Of a stretch of DNA of 64,000 bases, positions 8,800-15,682 are shown piece after piece. Position 1 is the stretch's first letter. The number at the start of each line of letters is the position of its first letter. The notes beneath the pieces were generated by a model, which saw only the letters and a list, made by a program, of their open reading frames with translations, made no database searches and was not told the origin of the DNA. Source of the DNA: Colimorpha sp045222295 (GTDB taxonomy: Bacteria > Bacteroidota > Bacteroidia > Bacteroidales > P3); NCBI GenBank assembly GCA_045222295.1, contig JBGUXP010000021.1:1-64000 (forward strand), written 5' to 3'. A program made the position numbers and the translations under genes.

Positions 8800-9039
8800 C
8801 ACCAGGAATCTACCTCCTCGCCGACGGCAAGGGCGCCCTGTTGTAATTGATAATTGAAAAATTTTAGTAGGTAGCATTCGTGGCGGGGGGCTAGACACTA
8901 CACACTAACCACTAACCCTAAACCTTAAACTTTAAACCTAATAACAACAATAAAAAAGGGATAAGGACGTTATTGATAACTACGGGATAGTTTTATATTG
9001 ATTAGCAAACCAATTTAATAACTTTAAAAATCAAACATT
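8800..9039. other. Decayed intergenic stretch
   Basis: Low-complexity words (cactaaccactaaccctaaa and similar) occupy 8904-8945. No gene or confident promoter is visible before the lipoprotein start at 9040; taactttaaa near 9017 only partly matches a -7 box. Confidence 0.5.
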
Positions 9040-9615
9040 ATGAAGAAAATTTTATCAATCCTGATGGTCGCTTTTGCGATGACCGCGATGGTGGCTTGCA
9101 ACAAGGACAAGGACAATGAAGACTCTCCGCTGAACATTGCCAACAACACGCTGGTATATGACGGCCAGACCTACACCTTCGACCATGTGGTGGTGGACTA
9201 CTACCACAGTCAGCTCACTCTGATGGGTGCCTTCACCGATGACACACTTGAAAACGGCAGCCCCAAGCTCATGGTTCAGGGCATCCATATCATGCCTGAA
9301 GTCTGGAACAATAGTTTCGACCTAGCCGACGCCACTCAGTATCCCGATGGTGTGATGGTCTCTCTCCATCTTTACGGGGTGGTGGAAATGACGTTCGAGA
9401 TGTTTAACAATGGTGGAAACACCGGCGGTTACGGCACTCTCGACGGACAGGAATACGAGAATGAGTCAATCTTCAGCAGCGGCACCTACAGCGTCTCGGG
9501 CAACAACGATGGCACTCCCATTACTGTCACTTACGACGGCGTACTGAAGAACGGCAAGACGTTGAAGATGAAACTTGTTTCGGACAACTACCCCCTTGGC
9601 CCACAAGGGAGGTAA
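9040..9615 (+). CDS. Putative lipoprotein, possibly 3'-altered
   Basis: 191 residues. The N-terminus MKKILSILMVAFAMTAMVAC is a type II signal peptide with lipobox MVAC, so the protein is expected to be lipidated and anchored in the envelope. The rest is beta-rich without a recognised domain (repeated VxYDGxxY/TVTYDG strands). The 3' end is suspicious: a run of five C at ~9590 precedes the stop, and removing one C would continue the frame (AHKGGNISIGNL) straight into REP-like copy C, ending in the same GQVPVTDLF tail as the flavodoxin remnant. It may therefore be a frameshifted or repeat-truncated gene. Function unknown. Confidence 0.7.
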   Translation: MKKILSILMVAFAMTAMVACNKDKDNEDSPLNIANNTLVYDGQTYTFDHVVVDYYHSQLTLMGAFTDDTLENGSPKLMVQGIHIMPEVWNNSFDLADATQYPDGVMVSLHLYGVVEMTFEMFNNGGNTGGYGTLDGQEYENESIFSSGTYSVSGNNDGTPITVTYDGVLKNGKTLKMKLVSDNYPLGPQGR

Positions 9616-9634
9616 CATCTCCATCGGTAACTTA

Positions 9635-9675
9635 GGGGTCAAGGGACAGGTACCTGTCACAGACCTATTCTGAGG
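9635..9675 (+). repeat. REP-like palindromic repeat, copy C
   Basis: 41 bp identical to copy B (8731-8771), with core gggacaggtacctgtcac. It lies 20 bp after the stop of the lipoprotein gene. Confidence 0.8.
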
Positions 9676-9749
9676 GATAAAGCAGCTATCGGCGACAACT
9701 GAACTATAGGTTTTTCATACTACAAAATGTGAAGCGGGGCAGCCATGAA

Positions 9750-9771
9750 GTGAACCCCGAAAGTTGGACAC
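9750..9771. mobile_element. Possible insertion-sequence end remnant
   Basis: gtgaaccccgaaagttggac resembles the terminal inverted repeat of IS3/IS150-type elements (TGTCCAACTTT..GGGGTTCA read on the other strand). No transposase gene accompanies it, so at most a solo end. Confidence 0.35.
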
Positions 9772-9774
9772 AAT

Positions 9775-9805
9775 AAAAACGCCTGCTGTCATGCAGGCGT
9801 TTTCC
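9775..9805 (-). terminator. Terminator of the minus-strand lipoprotein/ECF operon
   Basis: Stem acgcctgc (9779-9786) and gcaggcgt (9793-9800), loop tgtcat. On the minus strand the stem is followed by ttttta; on the plus strand by tttt, so it may work both ways. Confidence 0.8.
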
Positions 9806-9829
9806 ATGTTTTTGTTTTGACGCTTGTGT

Positions 9830-10378
9830 TTATTCGTTGCGGGCGAAGTTCAGCGTGAGGGTCAGCGGGGTGCCGTTCTCGGCGTAGAACATGTTCAGGT
9901 TGAAGGTGATGATGTCGGTGGAGTCGTCATAGGTGAACTCCAGAGGAGCGATGGTCTCTTCGCCGTCCATGTCCTCAGCGGCAACGGTCAGGTAGCCGGT
10001 GTGGGTGGCACCGGCGTAGGTATACTCATAGGAGACACCGGTAATCTGCTCCAGTTCGCCCTCGCCGCCGCCAAAGGCCATAACGTTCTCGGGGAAGCTG
10101 AAGTGGGCATACTGGCCGTCGAAGTTCAGACCGAACACATAGGTCTCTTCAGCAGTGCTGTCCATGCAGGGGATGTCGGTACCCAGCAGGTTGCTGAGGA
10201 GCTCGCTGGAGGTCACGGTGTAGGTCCAGTCGGTGTTGTGGAGGTCGGCGGTGGTCTTCACGCGGGCATTGGGGTTGACGTTACCACCGTTGCCGCCGTT
10301 GGTGACATCGTCTTTCTGGCAAGCGGTGAAGGAGATGGTCAGGGCTGCAAGGGCAGCGATAAACAAGGTCTTTTTCAT
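9830..10378 (-). CDS. Putative lipoprotein
   Basis: 182 residues with a type II signal peptide ending at lipobox FTAC (MKKTLFIAALAALTISFTAC). A Gly/Asn-rich linker follows, then a beta-rich region (WTYTVTSSELL, YVFGLNFDGQYAHF, LTLTLNFARNE) with no domain I can name. It is the last gene before the terminator at 9775-9805. The 111-bp gap to the upstream gene contains no clear promoter, so it may be co-transcribed with the ECF sigma operon or separate. Envelope-anchored by inference. Confidence 0.75.
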   Translation of the reverse strand: MKKTLFIAALAALTISFTACQKDDVTNGGNGGNVNPNARVKTTADLHNTDWTYTVTSSELLSNLLGTDIPCMDSTAEETYVFGLNFDGQYAHFSFPENVMAFGGGEGELEQITGVSYEYTYAGATHTGYLTVAAEDMDGEETIAPLEFTYDDSTDIITFNLNMFYAENGTPLTLTLNFARNE

Positions 10379-10489
10379 GATGTTTTTTTTTAATGTTTGT
10401 GATTATTTGATTTGTTTCTTTTCGCTAATAAGAACGGAATAACTTTTGAAAAAACTACAGACGGCTGAATTTTTTTTTCTTTTCTCTTT

Positions 10490-11200
10490 TCACTTTTCAT
10501 TTTCCACTTGAAGGCTGAGGGTTTGGAAGGGTGTGCCGTTGAGGTCGGTGTGGGTGCCGGCAACACCTACGAGCTGCAGTTCGGCGCCGATGAGGAGTGC
10601 GACATCGCCTTCGGGGGTCTCGCTCTCGTTCCACATCATCATGCCGTGGACGGTGAGGATGAGGGTGCTGCCGTCGGTGAGTTGCATGGCCCATACGGCT
10701 CCTCCCAGCGGCGGATTCTCGAGCACGGGGGTGGGGGCGAGGACGAGGGTGCCGGTGTAGAGCTGTGCCTGCTGGGCGTCGTCCTGTCCGAGGTTGACAT
10801 AGGCGGTGCCGTTCCAGGTGCCGTTATCGTAGGTTACGCGAACGGTCTTGCCGGCTTTCTCCATCTCTTTCATCCAGGCTTTGAGCTCCTCGCGGTCGGA
10901 GGTGGAGATGGTGGTGGGTGTGTCGGAGGCGTTGCCTTTCATCTGCGAAGGACGGGTACCGACGAACATCACCTGTTCGCCGCTCTGCGTGTAGTCGCAG
11001 AAGCGGTCGAGGAGGGCGTCGAATTCGGCCTCGGTGGTGAGGCGGACGGTGGTACCGTCAAAGACGGAGAGGGCGCTGTGCTCCGAAACGGTGTAGAATA
11101 TCTCTCGAGTCTGGTTGTTGCTTTCAGAGTTTTCCTTTTCGCAGGACGTCATGCCCGCTAACCCCATTGTCAACATCAATGCAATGAATATCTTTTTCAT
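10490..11200 (-). CDS. Putative lipoprotein in ECF sigma operon
   Basis: 236 residues, type II signal peptide MKKIFIALMLTMGLAGMTSC with lipobox MTSC. Recognisable stretches are EAEFDALLDRFCDYTQSGEQ, resembling the EAQYDALIDYQIE end of the next lipoprotein upstream, and a C-terminal beta-rich half (GTLVLAP, WAMQLTDGSTLILTVHG). No known domain. Its place behind an ECF sigma factor and membrane protein suggests it belongs to the regulon or senses envelope state; this is inferred from order only. Confidence 0.75.
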   Translation of the reverse strand: MKKIFIALMLTMGLAGMTSCEKENSESNNQTREIFYTVSEHSALSVFDGTTVRLTTEAEFDALLDRFCDYTQSGEQVMFVGTRPSQMKGNASDTPTTISTSDREELKAWMKEMEKAGKTVRVTYDNGTWNGTAYVNLGQDDAQQAQLYTGTLVLAPTPVLENPPLGGAVWAMQLTDGSTLILTVHGMMMWNESETPEGDVALLIGAELQLVGVAGTHTDLNGTPFQTLSLQVENEK

Positions 11201-11239
11201 ATTAATATCAATTCTTAATTCTTTATTTATTCGTTATTT

Positions 11240-11668
11240 TTAGTTCTTCATTCTCTCTATCTGGTAGTCGATAAGGGCATCGTACTGAGCCTCGTTATCG
11301 ATGCGGTAGAAGGCGACGGTGCGTCTCTCGTGCGAGGCGATGACGCGCAACAGGGGCTGTCCGTTCCATTCGGTGCGCCGTGCGGGATTCTCGGTGTCGC
11401 CGAGCCAGCTCACGGAGCCTTCCTCGCCGCGGATGTCGAATTCTGCGCAGAGCTGCTGCCAGTCCTCGTCGTTCTCGGCCTGCAGCATGACGACATCGAT
11501 GCGCACACTGTCGCTGAGCTTGAAGCCGTCGACCTCGGCCACCTTGAGCTCCTGCCGATGGGCGTAGCGCTGGTATAAATCCGAAGTCGGAGGTTGGAGG
11601 TCGGAGGTGTCGCATCCGCTCAAGACCAGCGTCATAAACAATATGAATAATATCCGTTTCATTTTCAC
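11240..11668 (-). CDS. Small putative lipoprotein in ECF sigma operon
   Basis: 142 residues. KRILFILFMTLVLSGC is a type II signal peptide with lipobox LSGC. The sequence LQPPTSDLYQRY is encoded by a short repetitive stretch (ggtcggag words near 11585-11610) of the simple-word type seen elsewhere in the window. The remainder contains WQQLCAEFDIRGEEGSVSWL and ends EAQYDALIDYQIERMKN, similar to a segment in the neighbouring lipoprotein. Lies 9 bp after the anti-sigma-like gene, so almost certainly in the same transcript. Function unknown. Confidence 0.7.
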   Translation of the reverse strand: MKMKRILFILFMTLVLSGCDTSDLQPPTSDLYQRYAHRQELKVAEVDGFKLSDSVRIDVVMLQAENDEDWQQLCAEFDIRGEEGSVSWLGDTENPARRTEWNGQPLLRVIASHERRTVAFYRIDNEAQYDALIDYQIERMKN

Positions 11669-11677
11669 CTTAAACTA

Positions 11678-11971
11678 TTAACCATAAACTTCCATTAGCA
11701 GAGCGTCGGCCATATCGACCCAATATTGATCGGTCATGTCGGCTCGGTTGCAATAAGCCACCGTATAGCTGTCGTTGTGTATGGTGGGCTGTTGATGGGT
11801 CAACAGCGGCAGGGCCACGGCCACTACGGCCACCAGCGAGGCGGCCACCCTCAGGTTGCGGCGGCGGTGGCGGCGCCAGACGGGGTATTCCTCCATCAGA
11901 CGGGCGGTGTGCGGAGCCGCCTCGGCGCGTTGCCACAGGGCATCAAATTCCTCTTCTGTCATCATGTCCAT
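11678..11971 (-). CDS. Small single-pass membrane protein, likely anti-sigma partner
   Basis: 97 residues. The N-terminal ~30 residues (TEEEFDALWQRAEAAPHTAR) are cytoplasmic-type helix, followed by a basic stretch RRHRRRNLR and one membrane segment (VAASLVAVVAVALPLLT). This layout, and the 10-bp overlap with the ECF sigma gene, fit a minimal anti-sigma factor; it lacks an obvious zinc-binding HxxxCxxC motif, so the call rests on context. The C-terminal ~35 residues would be outside the inner membrane. A start two or three codons later (MMTEEEF) is equally possible. Confidence 0.65.
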   Translation of the reverse strand: MDMMTEEEFDALWQRAEAAPHTARLMEEYPVWRRHRRRNLRVAASLVAVVAVALPLLTHQQPTIHNDSYTVAYCNRADMTDQYWVDMADALLMEVYG

Positions 11972-12426
11972 TCCTTTCTTATTTTGTCTTTTATTCTTAC
12001 CAATTTCACGCTCACGTTCTTCACCGTCAACCCCAGCGCTTCTGCTATCTCTTCGTAGCTATAGCCTTCGAGTTGCATCCTCACCACCGTGCGGTCGGGC
12101 TCCGGCAGCAGGGCTATGCGTTCGTGCAGGTGCTCTACAAGCGTGCGGTCGTCCTGCGGAGGCTCTTCCCATTCCTCAAGTGGCTCGTGGTAGGGGGTGC
12201 GTCGTAGGCTGTCGATCACCGCGTTGCGTGCCACCTTCCACACCATGGCCGCCTGCTCTATCCGTCGCAGCGGCAGCAAGCGCTCCCTCGCCCGCCACAA
12301 AGCCAACGAAGCCTCTTGCAGCAGATCTTCCGTCGTCGTTCCGCGGCGCGTGTATCGGCGACAGAGCTCGAACAACAGTCCGCGGTAGCGATGGAGCAGC
12401 GAGTCAAACGGATCCTCCTTTCTCAC
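11962..12426 (-). CDS. ECF-type RNA polymerase sigma factor
   Basis: 154 residues. Region 2 is seen in FELCRRYTRRGTTTEDLLQE, with the DLLQEA core, and WKVARNAVIDSLRR. Region 4 helix-turn-helix is ALLPEPDRTVVRMQLEGYSY then EEIAEALGLTVKNVSVKLVR. The protein is short for an ECF factor but contains both domains. It heads a minus-strand run with a membrane protein and three lipoproteins, typical of cell-envelope-responsive ECF systems in Bacteroidota. No promoter matching the primary consensus was found; ctattttttgcg just upstream has one base too many in the -7 box, so autoregulation is possible. Confidence 0.9.
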   Translation of the reverse strand: MRKEDPFDSLLHRYRGLLFELCRRYTRRGTTTEDLLQEASLALWRARERLLPLRRIEQAAMVWKVARNAVIDSLRRTPYHEPLEEWEEPPQDDRTLVEHLHERIALLPEPDRTVVRMQLEGYSYEEIAEALGLTVKNVSVKLVRIKDKIRKEWT

Positions 12427-12688
12427 AACAATAATAACGCAAAAAATAGGCCAAAAACTACAACACCATGAAAAAAAATGAAGCAGTTACTTATGGCGAC
12501 TGCCACCTGCCGACAAATGTCAGCCAGATGGCAGTCGCCGGAAGAATTTTTTTTTATGCTTATAATACTATTATTTTGCGTACTGCAGTTGTCCCGATGC
12601 GGACGAGATAAATGCCTGAACACAGGGGAGAATTATGTTTTTTCTATACTTCTTATAGGTATCTACGCTATGTTTTCTCTGTACTTTA
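12427..12688. other. Intergenic region with nested hairpin
   Basis: Perfect 11-bp arms ggcgactgcca (12495-12505) and tggcagtcgcc (12539-12549) enclose a smaller gacaaatgtc palindrome; a T-run (ttttttttta) follows at ~12547-12556. It could be a terminator for plus-strand transcription or a small structured RNA. No gene is convincing here. Confidence 0.5.
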
Positions 12689-12739
12689 TACAGAGTATGT
12701 ACAGAGAGGGTACAGAGCATATACAGAGTATGTACAGAG
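12677..12739. promoter_or_regulatory. Array of five TACAGAG sites at exact 11-bp spacing
   Basis: TACAGAG occurs at 12689, 12700, 12711, 12722 and 12733, each start exactly 11 bp after the previous one; an inverted copy (CTCTGTA) lies at 12677-12683. Bases between the sites vary. One-helical-turn spacing places all sites on the same DNA face, as in an operator for a cooperatively binding regulator. The array is ~105 bp upstream of the -7 box of the subtilase gene. Confidence 0.75.
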
Positions 12740-12843
12740 ATGATATGTATAAATAGTTGACTGATAGATGAAAAAGATGAGGGGATGAACATGGTCCCCA
12801 ATGCTATATATTACAAAAAACACCAAACATTGAAAAATTAATG

Positions 12844-12851
12844 TAACTTTG
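12844..12851 (+). promoter_or_regulatory. -7 box of subtilase promoter
   Basis: TAACTTTG, then gcat, matches TAnnTTTG. No good TTTG lies 19 bp upstream, so activation through the upstream TACAGAG array would make sense. Confidence 0.55.
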
Positions 12852-12886
12852 CATTTGTTAATATATATAGTTTTTAATTTATAATA

Positions 12887-15124
12887 ATGAAACACAACTA
12901 TTTAATCAAGTACATGAGAAAGATCACTGTCTTTACTTTCCTGCTGGTCTTTGGTCAAATGGCTATGTCGCAGCAGAAATTGGCCCCAGTGCCGCAGTTG
13001 AATCCCGCCAACATGGAGAAGGCTCTCCGCGCCGAAGGCCTCTCGGCCACCAGCGCCTTCTTGCTGGCCGACCTCACCTTTGGCAAACTCAGCGAGCAGC
13101 AGTTGGTGGAGAAGTACAGCCTCGTCTATGTTGACGGCCAGGCCACCGTGACCGCCTTCGTCGAGGGCGGTGAGAAAACTCTCGAAGGCTACGGCGCGAA
13201 AGTGGTCTCGCAGAGCGGAAAAATCATGCGTGTCAATATCCCGCTCAGTCAGTTCGTTGCTTTGGCTCAAAGCGGTGTCTGCTCGCGCATCGACGTGGGT
13301 GCCAAGGGCAAGCCGGCCCTCGAGGCTGCCCGCGCCGAGCTGGGTATCAACAATATCTACAACGGTGTGGGCTTGAGCCAGGCCTACGACGGCACCGGTG
13401 TGGTGGTGGGTATCATCGACATCGGATTCGAATACTGCCACCCCGCCTTCTACGATTCTACCGGCACCGTCCACCGTGTGAAGCGTGCCTGGAGCCAGAA
13501 GGACACCACGGGCAACCATCCCGCGGGTTTCGGCTACGGTACTGAATATACCACCACGGAGGAGATGATGGCGGCACAGTGCAGCCACACCACCGAGTCG
13601 CACGGCTCGCACGTGGCCGGTATCGCTGCCGGTTGCGGCGGCAACACCGACGCCACCCGCCAATTCCGTGGCATGGCTCCGGCGGCCGACATCGTGATGG
13701 TGGCCACCACCATGCAGGATCCGACTATCTTCGACGGTATTACCTACATTGTCAACTATGCCCAATCCGTTGGCAAGCCCTGCGTCATCAACATGAGCAT
13801 CGGTGGCCAGGTGGGTCCCCACGATGGCACCTCCTCGTTCGACCGCGCTTGCGACGGAGTCATTGCCGCCCATCCCCAGGGGGTCGTCCTCGTGGGTGCC
13901 GCCGGCAACGAGGGTTGCGACAAACTGCACCTCCAGAAGCAGTTCACCGCACAAGACACTGCACTCTGTTCCTTTGTTGAATCCAATGATGGCGACGAGG
14001 GCAGTGCGATTTTTGACATGTGGGGGGCGCCAAACATGTCTTATAAGGTAGCCCTCGCCGTGGTGAATACCGCCACGGGTGAGTATGTGGCTACTTCCGG
14101 TTATTATTCTACTGATTCTTCTTTTGTTGTGATGGATTCCATCCCTGCAGAGAGAATCGGCTGGTGGATCAGCAGCTCAGAGAGTCCTGTCACCCATCGT
14201 CAAGAGATGATGGTTTCGGTTGATTATAACCCGTTCGCCGACAGCGCCTACCGTCTCGCCGTGCTGGTGGTGAGCGACAGCACCACCCTCCACGTCTGGG
14301 GATATAACTGCCAATTCAGCGATGCCGGTGTGCAGGGAGCTTTGGAGGGTGACAATAATATCACGGTGGGCGAGATTGGTGGTACCGGCAACCATATAGT
14401 TTCTGTGGGCGCCTATACCACCCGCACCCATTGGTTTGACATCAATGGAGAAGACCGCACCCGCCCCGGAGACTCCATCATTGAGGGTTACCTCACCTAC
14501 TTCTCCTCGCTGGGCCCCACCGCCGACGGACGCACCAAACCCGACATCACAGCCCCCGGCCAGTTTATCCTCGCTCCCATTAACAGTTACGATGAGGGAT
14601 ACCGGACCGAAGACGACGACATGTTCTGCGTGGCCAGCACCGAATTCAACGGCAGCACCCACTACTACGGCGAGATGCGAGGCACCTCGATGGCCTGTCC
14701 GATGGTCACCGGCATTGTTGCCCTCTGGCTCCAGGCTCATCCCGATTACGGCTTCGACTCGGTGATTGCCCTTATTCGTTCCACCGCCCGCACCGACAGC
14801 TTTACCGGCATCATCCCCGCCACTGGCAGCAATCGCTGGGGATGGGGCAAAATCAATCCCTTTGGAGCTCTCCCCGCAGCCCAACCTCAGGGCATTGAGA
14901 CTACCGACGGCATCGACTTCACGGTCGCCGTCGACGGTCGCCGCATCCTTGTTGCTGCTCCCCAGGGAGAGCCTGTCCGCATCGTCGATGTGATGGGTCG
15001 CACCATCGTCGACCAAACACTCAACACTCAGTACTCAACACTTAACACTTTCCTCATGCCCTCCGCCGGAGTTTATGTCATCCGTTTGGGCAATGGCACC
15101 GCGAGAAAAGTGATTGTCAATTGA
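12887..15124 (+). CDS. Subtilisin-like S8 peptidase with T9SS sorting domain
   Basis: 745 residues. After a signal peptide (start at 12887, or an internal ATG at 12914) comes an N-terminal prodomain-like region, then the S8 catalytic domain: Asp178 in GIIDIGFEYCHPAF, His239 in SHGSHVAGIAAG and Ser601 near GTSMACPMVTGIVALW. The oxyanion Asn is probably in GAAGNEG. About 90 residues at the C-terminus form a Por-type sorting domain (VRIVDVMGRTIV and SAGVYVIRLG, ending ARKVIVN), so the enzyme should be exported through the type IX system, whose PorQ is encoded at 47216. LNTQYSTLNT near the end is encoded by simple-word DNA. The gene is monocistronic or joined to the small lipoprotein gene 16 bp downstream. 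Confidence 0.93.
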   Translation: MKHNYLIKYMRKITVFTFLLVFGQMAMSQQKLAPVPQLNPANMEKALRAEGLSATSAFLLADLTFGKLSEQQLVEKYSLVYVDGQATVTAFVEGGEKTLEGYGAKVVSQSGKIMRVNIPLSQFVALAQSGVCSRIDVGAKGKPALEAARAELGINNIYNGVGLSQAYDGTGVVVGIIDIGFEYCHPAFYDSTGTVHRVKRAWSQKDTTGNHPAGFGYGTEYTTTEEMMAAQCSHTTESHGSHVAGIAAGCGGNTDATRQFRGMAPAADIVMVATTMQDPTIFDGITYIVNYAQSVGKPCVINMSIGGQVGPHDGTSSFDRACDGVIAAHPQGVVLVGAAGNEGCDKLHLQKQFTAQDTALCSFVESNDGDEGSAIFDMWGAPNMSYKVALAVVNTATGEYVATSGYYSTDSSFVVMDSIPAERIGWWISSSESPVTHRQEMMVSVDYNPFADSAYRLAVLVVSDSTTLHVWGYNCQFSDAGVQGALEGDNNITVGEIGGTGNHIVSVGAYTTRTHWFDINGEDRTRPGDSIIEGYLTYFSSLGPTADGRTKPDITAPGQFILAPINSYDEGYRTEDDDMFCVASTEFNGSTHYYGEMRGTSMACPMVTGIVALWLQAHPDYGFDSVIALIRSTARTDSFTGIIPATGSNRWGWGKINPFGALPAAQPQGIETTDGIDFTVAVDGRRILVAAPQGEPVRIVDVMGRTIVDQTLNTQYSTLNTFLMPSAGVYVIRLGNGTARKVIVN

Positions 15125-15140
15125 AAATGTTGTTAGCACA

Positions 15141-15560
15141 ATGAAGATTAGTTATTTATTATTCTTTGCAATGCTTTTCTCAGCCTCTGTATGTGGTTGT
15201 GGTTCCTCAAAAGAGCCTGCACCCAAAGCTGTTGAGCAGCGGCAGCCCAGCCACCTCTCTGCCATGGCACGCATGCTTGAGAACGACCTTAGGAAACTCG
15301 ACCGCGAGGTGGGCCCTAATGATACCGCCCTCATCGAACGCTACTCCCTCAAGCGTCGCGGCGATACCTATTATGTCTTTGCTTTCCTTACCCTCGACCC
15401 TCCCTATGCCGACGGTGAGTTGGAGCAGTACGGTGTCTTGCTGCAATCGGTACAGGGTGAAACGGCTACTGCACTCCTCTCCACTCGCGGCTACCTCCGC
15501 CTCATTGACTCCCGCTCGGTAAAGGCTATCGAGATTAGCCCCAAAGCACAGTTGAAATGA
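15141..15560 (+). CDS. Small putative lipoprotein
   Basis: 139 residues from ATG 15141 (an upstream TTG at 15114 would overlap the peptidase gene and spoil the signal peptide). KISYLLFFAMLFSASVCGC is a lipoprotein signal peptide. The mature part is short, with a helical stretch (LSAMARMLENDLRKLDREV) and a beta-rich end (YYVFAFLTLDPPYADGELEQ). No family recognised. It follows the subtilase gene by 16 bp and is closed by the terminator at 15583. Confidence 0.75.
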   Translation: MKISYLLFFAMLFSASVCGCGSSKEPAPKAVEQRQPSHLSAMARMLENDLRKLDREVGPNDTALIERYSLKRRGDTYYVFAFLTLDPPYADGELEQYGVLLQSVQGETATALLSTRGYLRLIDSRSVKAIEISPKAQLK

Positions 15561-15582
15561 TGTTTTAAATCATTTCTTTATT

Positions 15583-15617
15583 ACAGCCCCGCAGAGATGT
15601 GGGGCTGTATTTTTTTA
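15583..15617 (+). terminator. Rho-independent terminator
   Basis: acagcccc (15583-15590) pairs with ggggctgt (15601-15608), followed by attttttta. It ends the subtilase/lipoprotein transcript. Confidence 0.85.
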
Positions 15618-15648
15618 TCTATGTGTTTATTAATATTATTTTTTTTTG

Positions 15649-15656
15649 TATTTTTG
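15649..15656 (+). promoter_or_regulatory. -7 box of typA promoter
   Basis: TATTTTTG, 26 bp before the ATG at 15683; GTTTA at ~15625 is a weak -33 match at about 19 bp. Confidence 0.6.
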
Positions 15657-15682
15657 CACCTTGTTTTAAAAGTATAATAATT

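Noticed and set aside
8571..9039. Intact flavodoxin or antirepressor genes
   Set aside because: Both frames stop after 43-47 codons inside the repeat and no continuation is found downstream in any frame.
12689..12739. CRISPR-like array
   Set aside because: Repeats are 7 bp with 4-bp gaps; no spacers and no cas genes in the window.
12478..12756. 92-codon plus-strand frame across the TACAGAG array
   Set aside because: The 11-bp periodicity is not a multiple of three and the peptide has no family character; the DNA pattern is better explained as a regulatory array.
15599..15682. Upstream extension of TypA
   Set aside because: It would begin before the promoter and inside the terminator DNA; the conserved protein begins at 15683.
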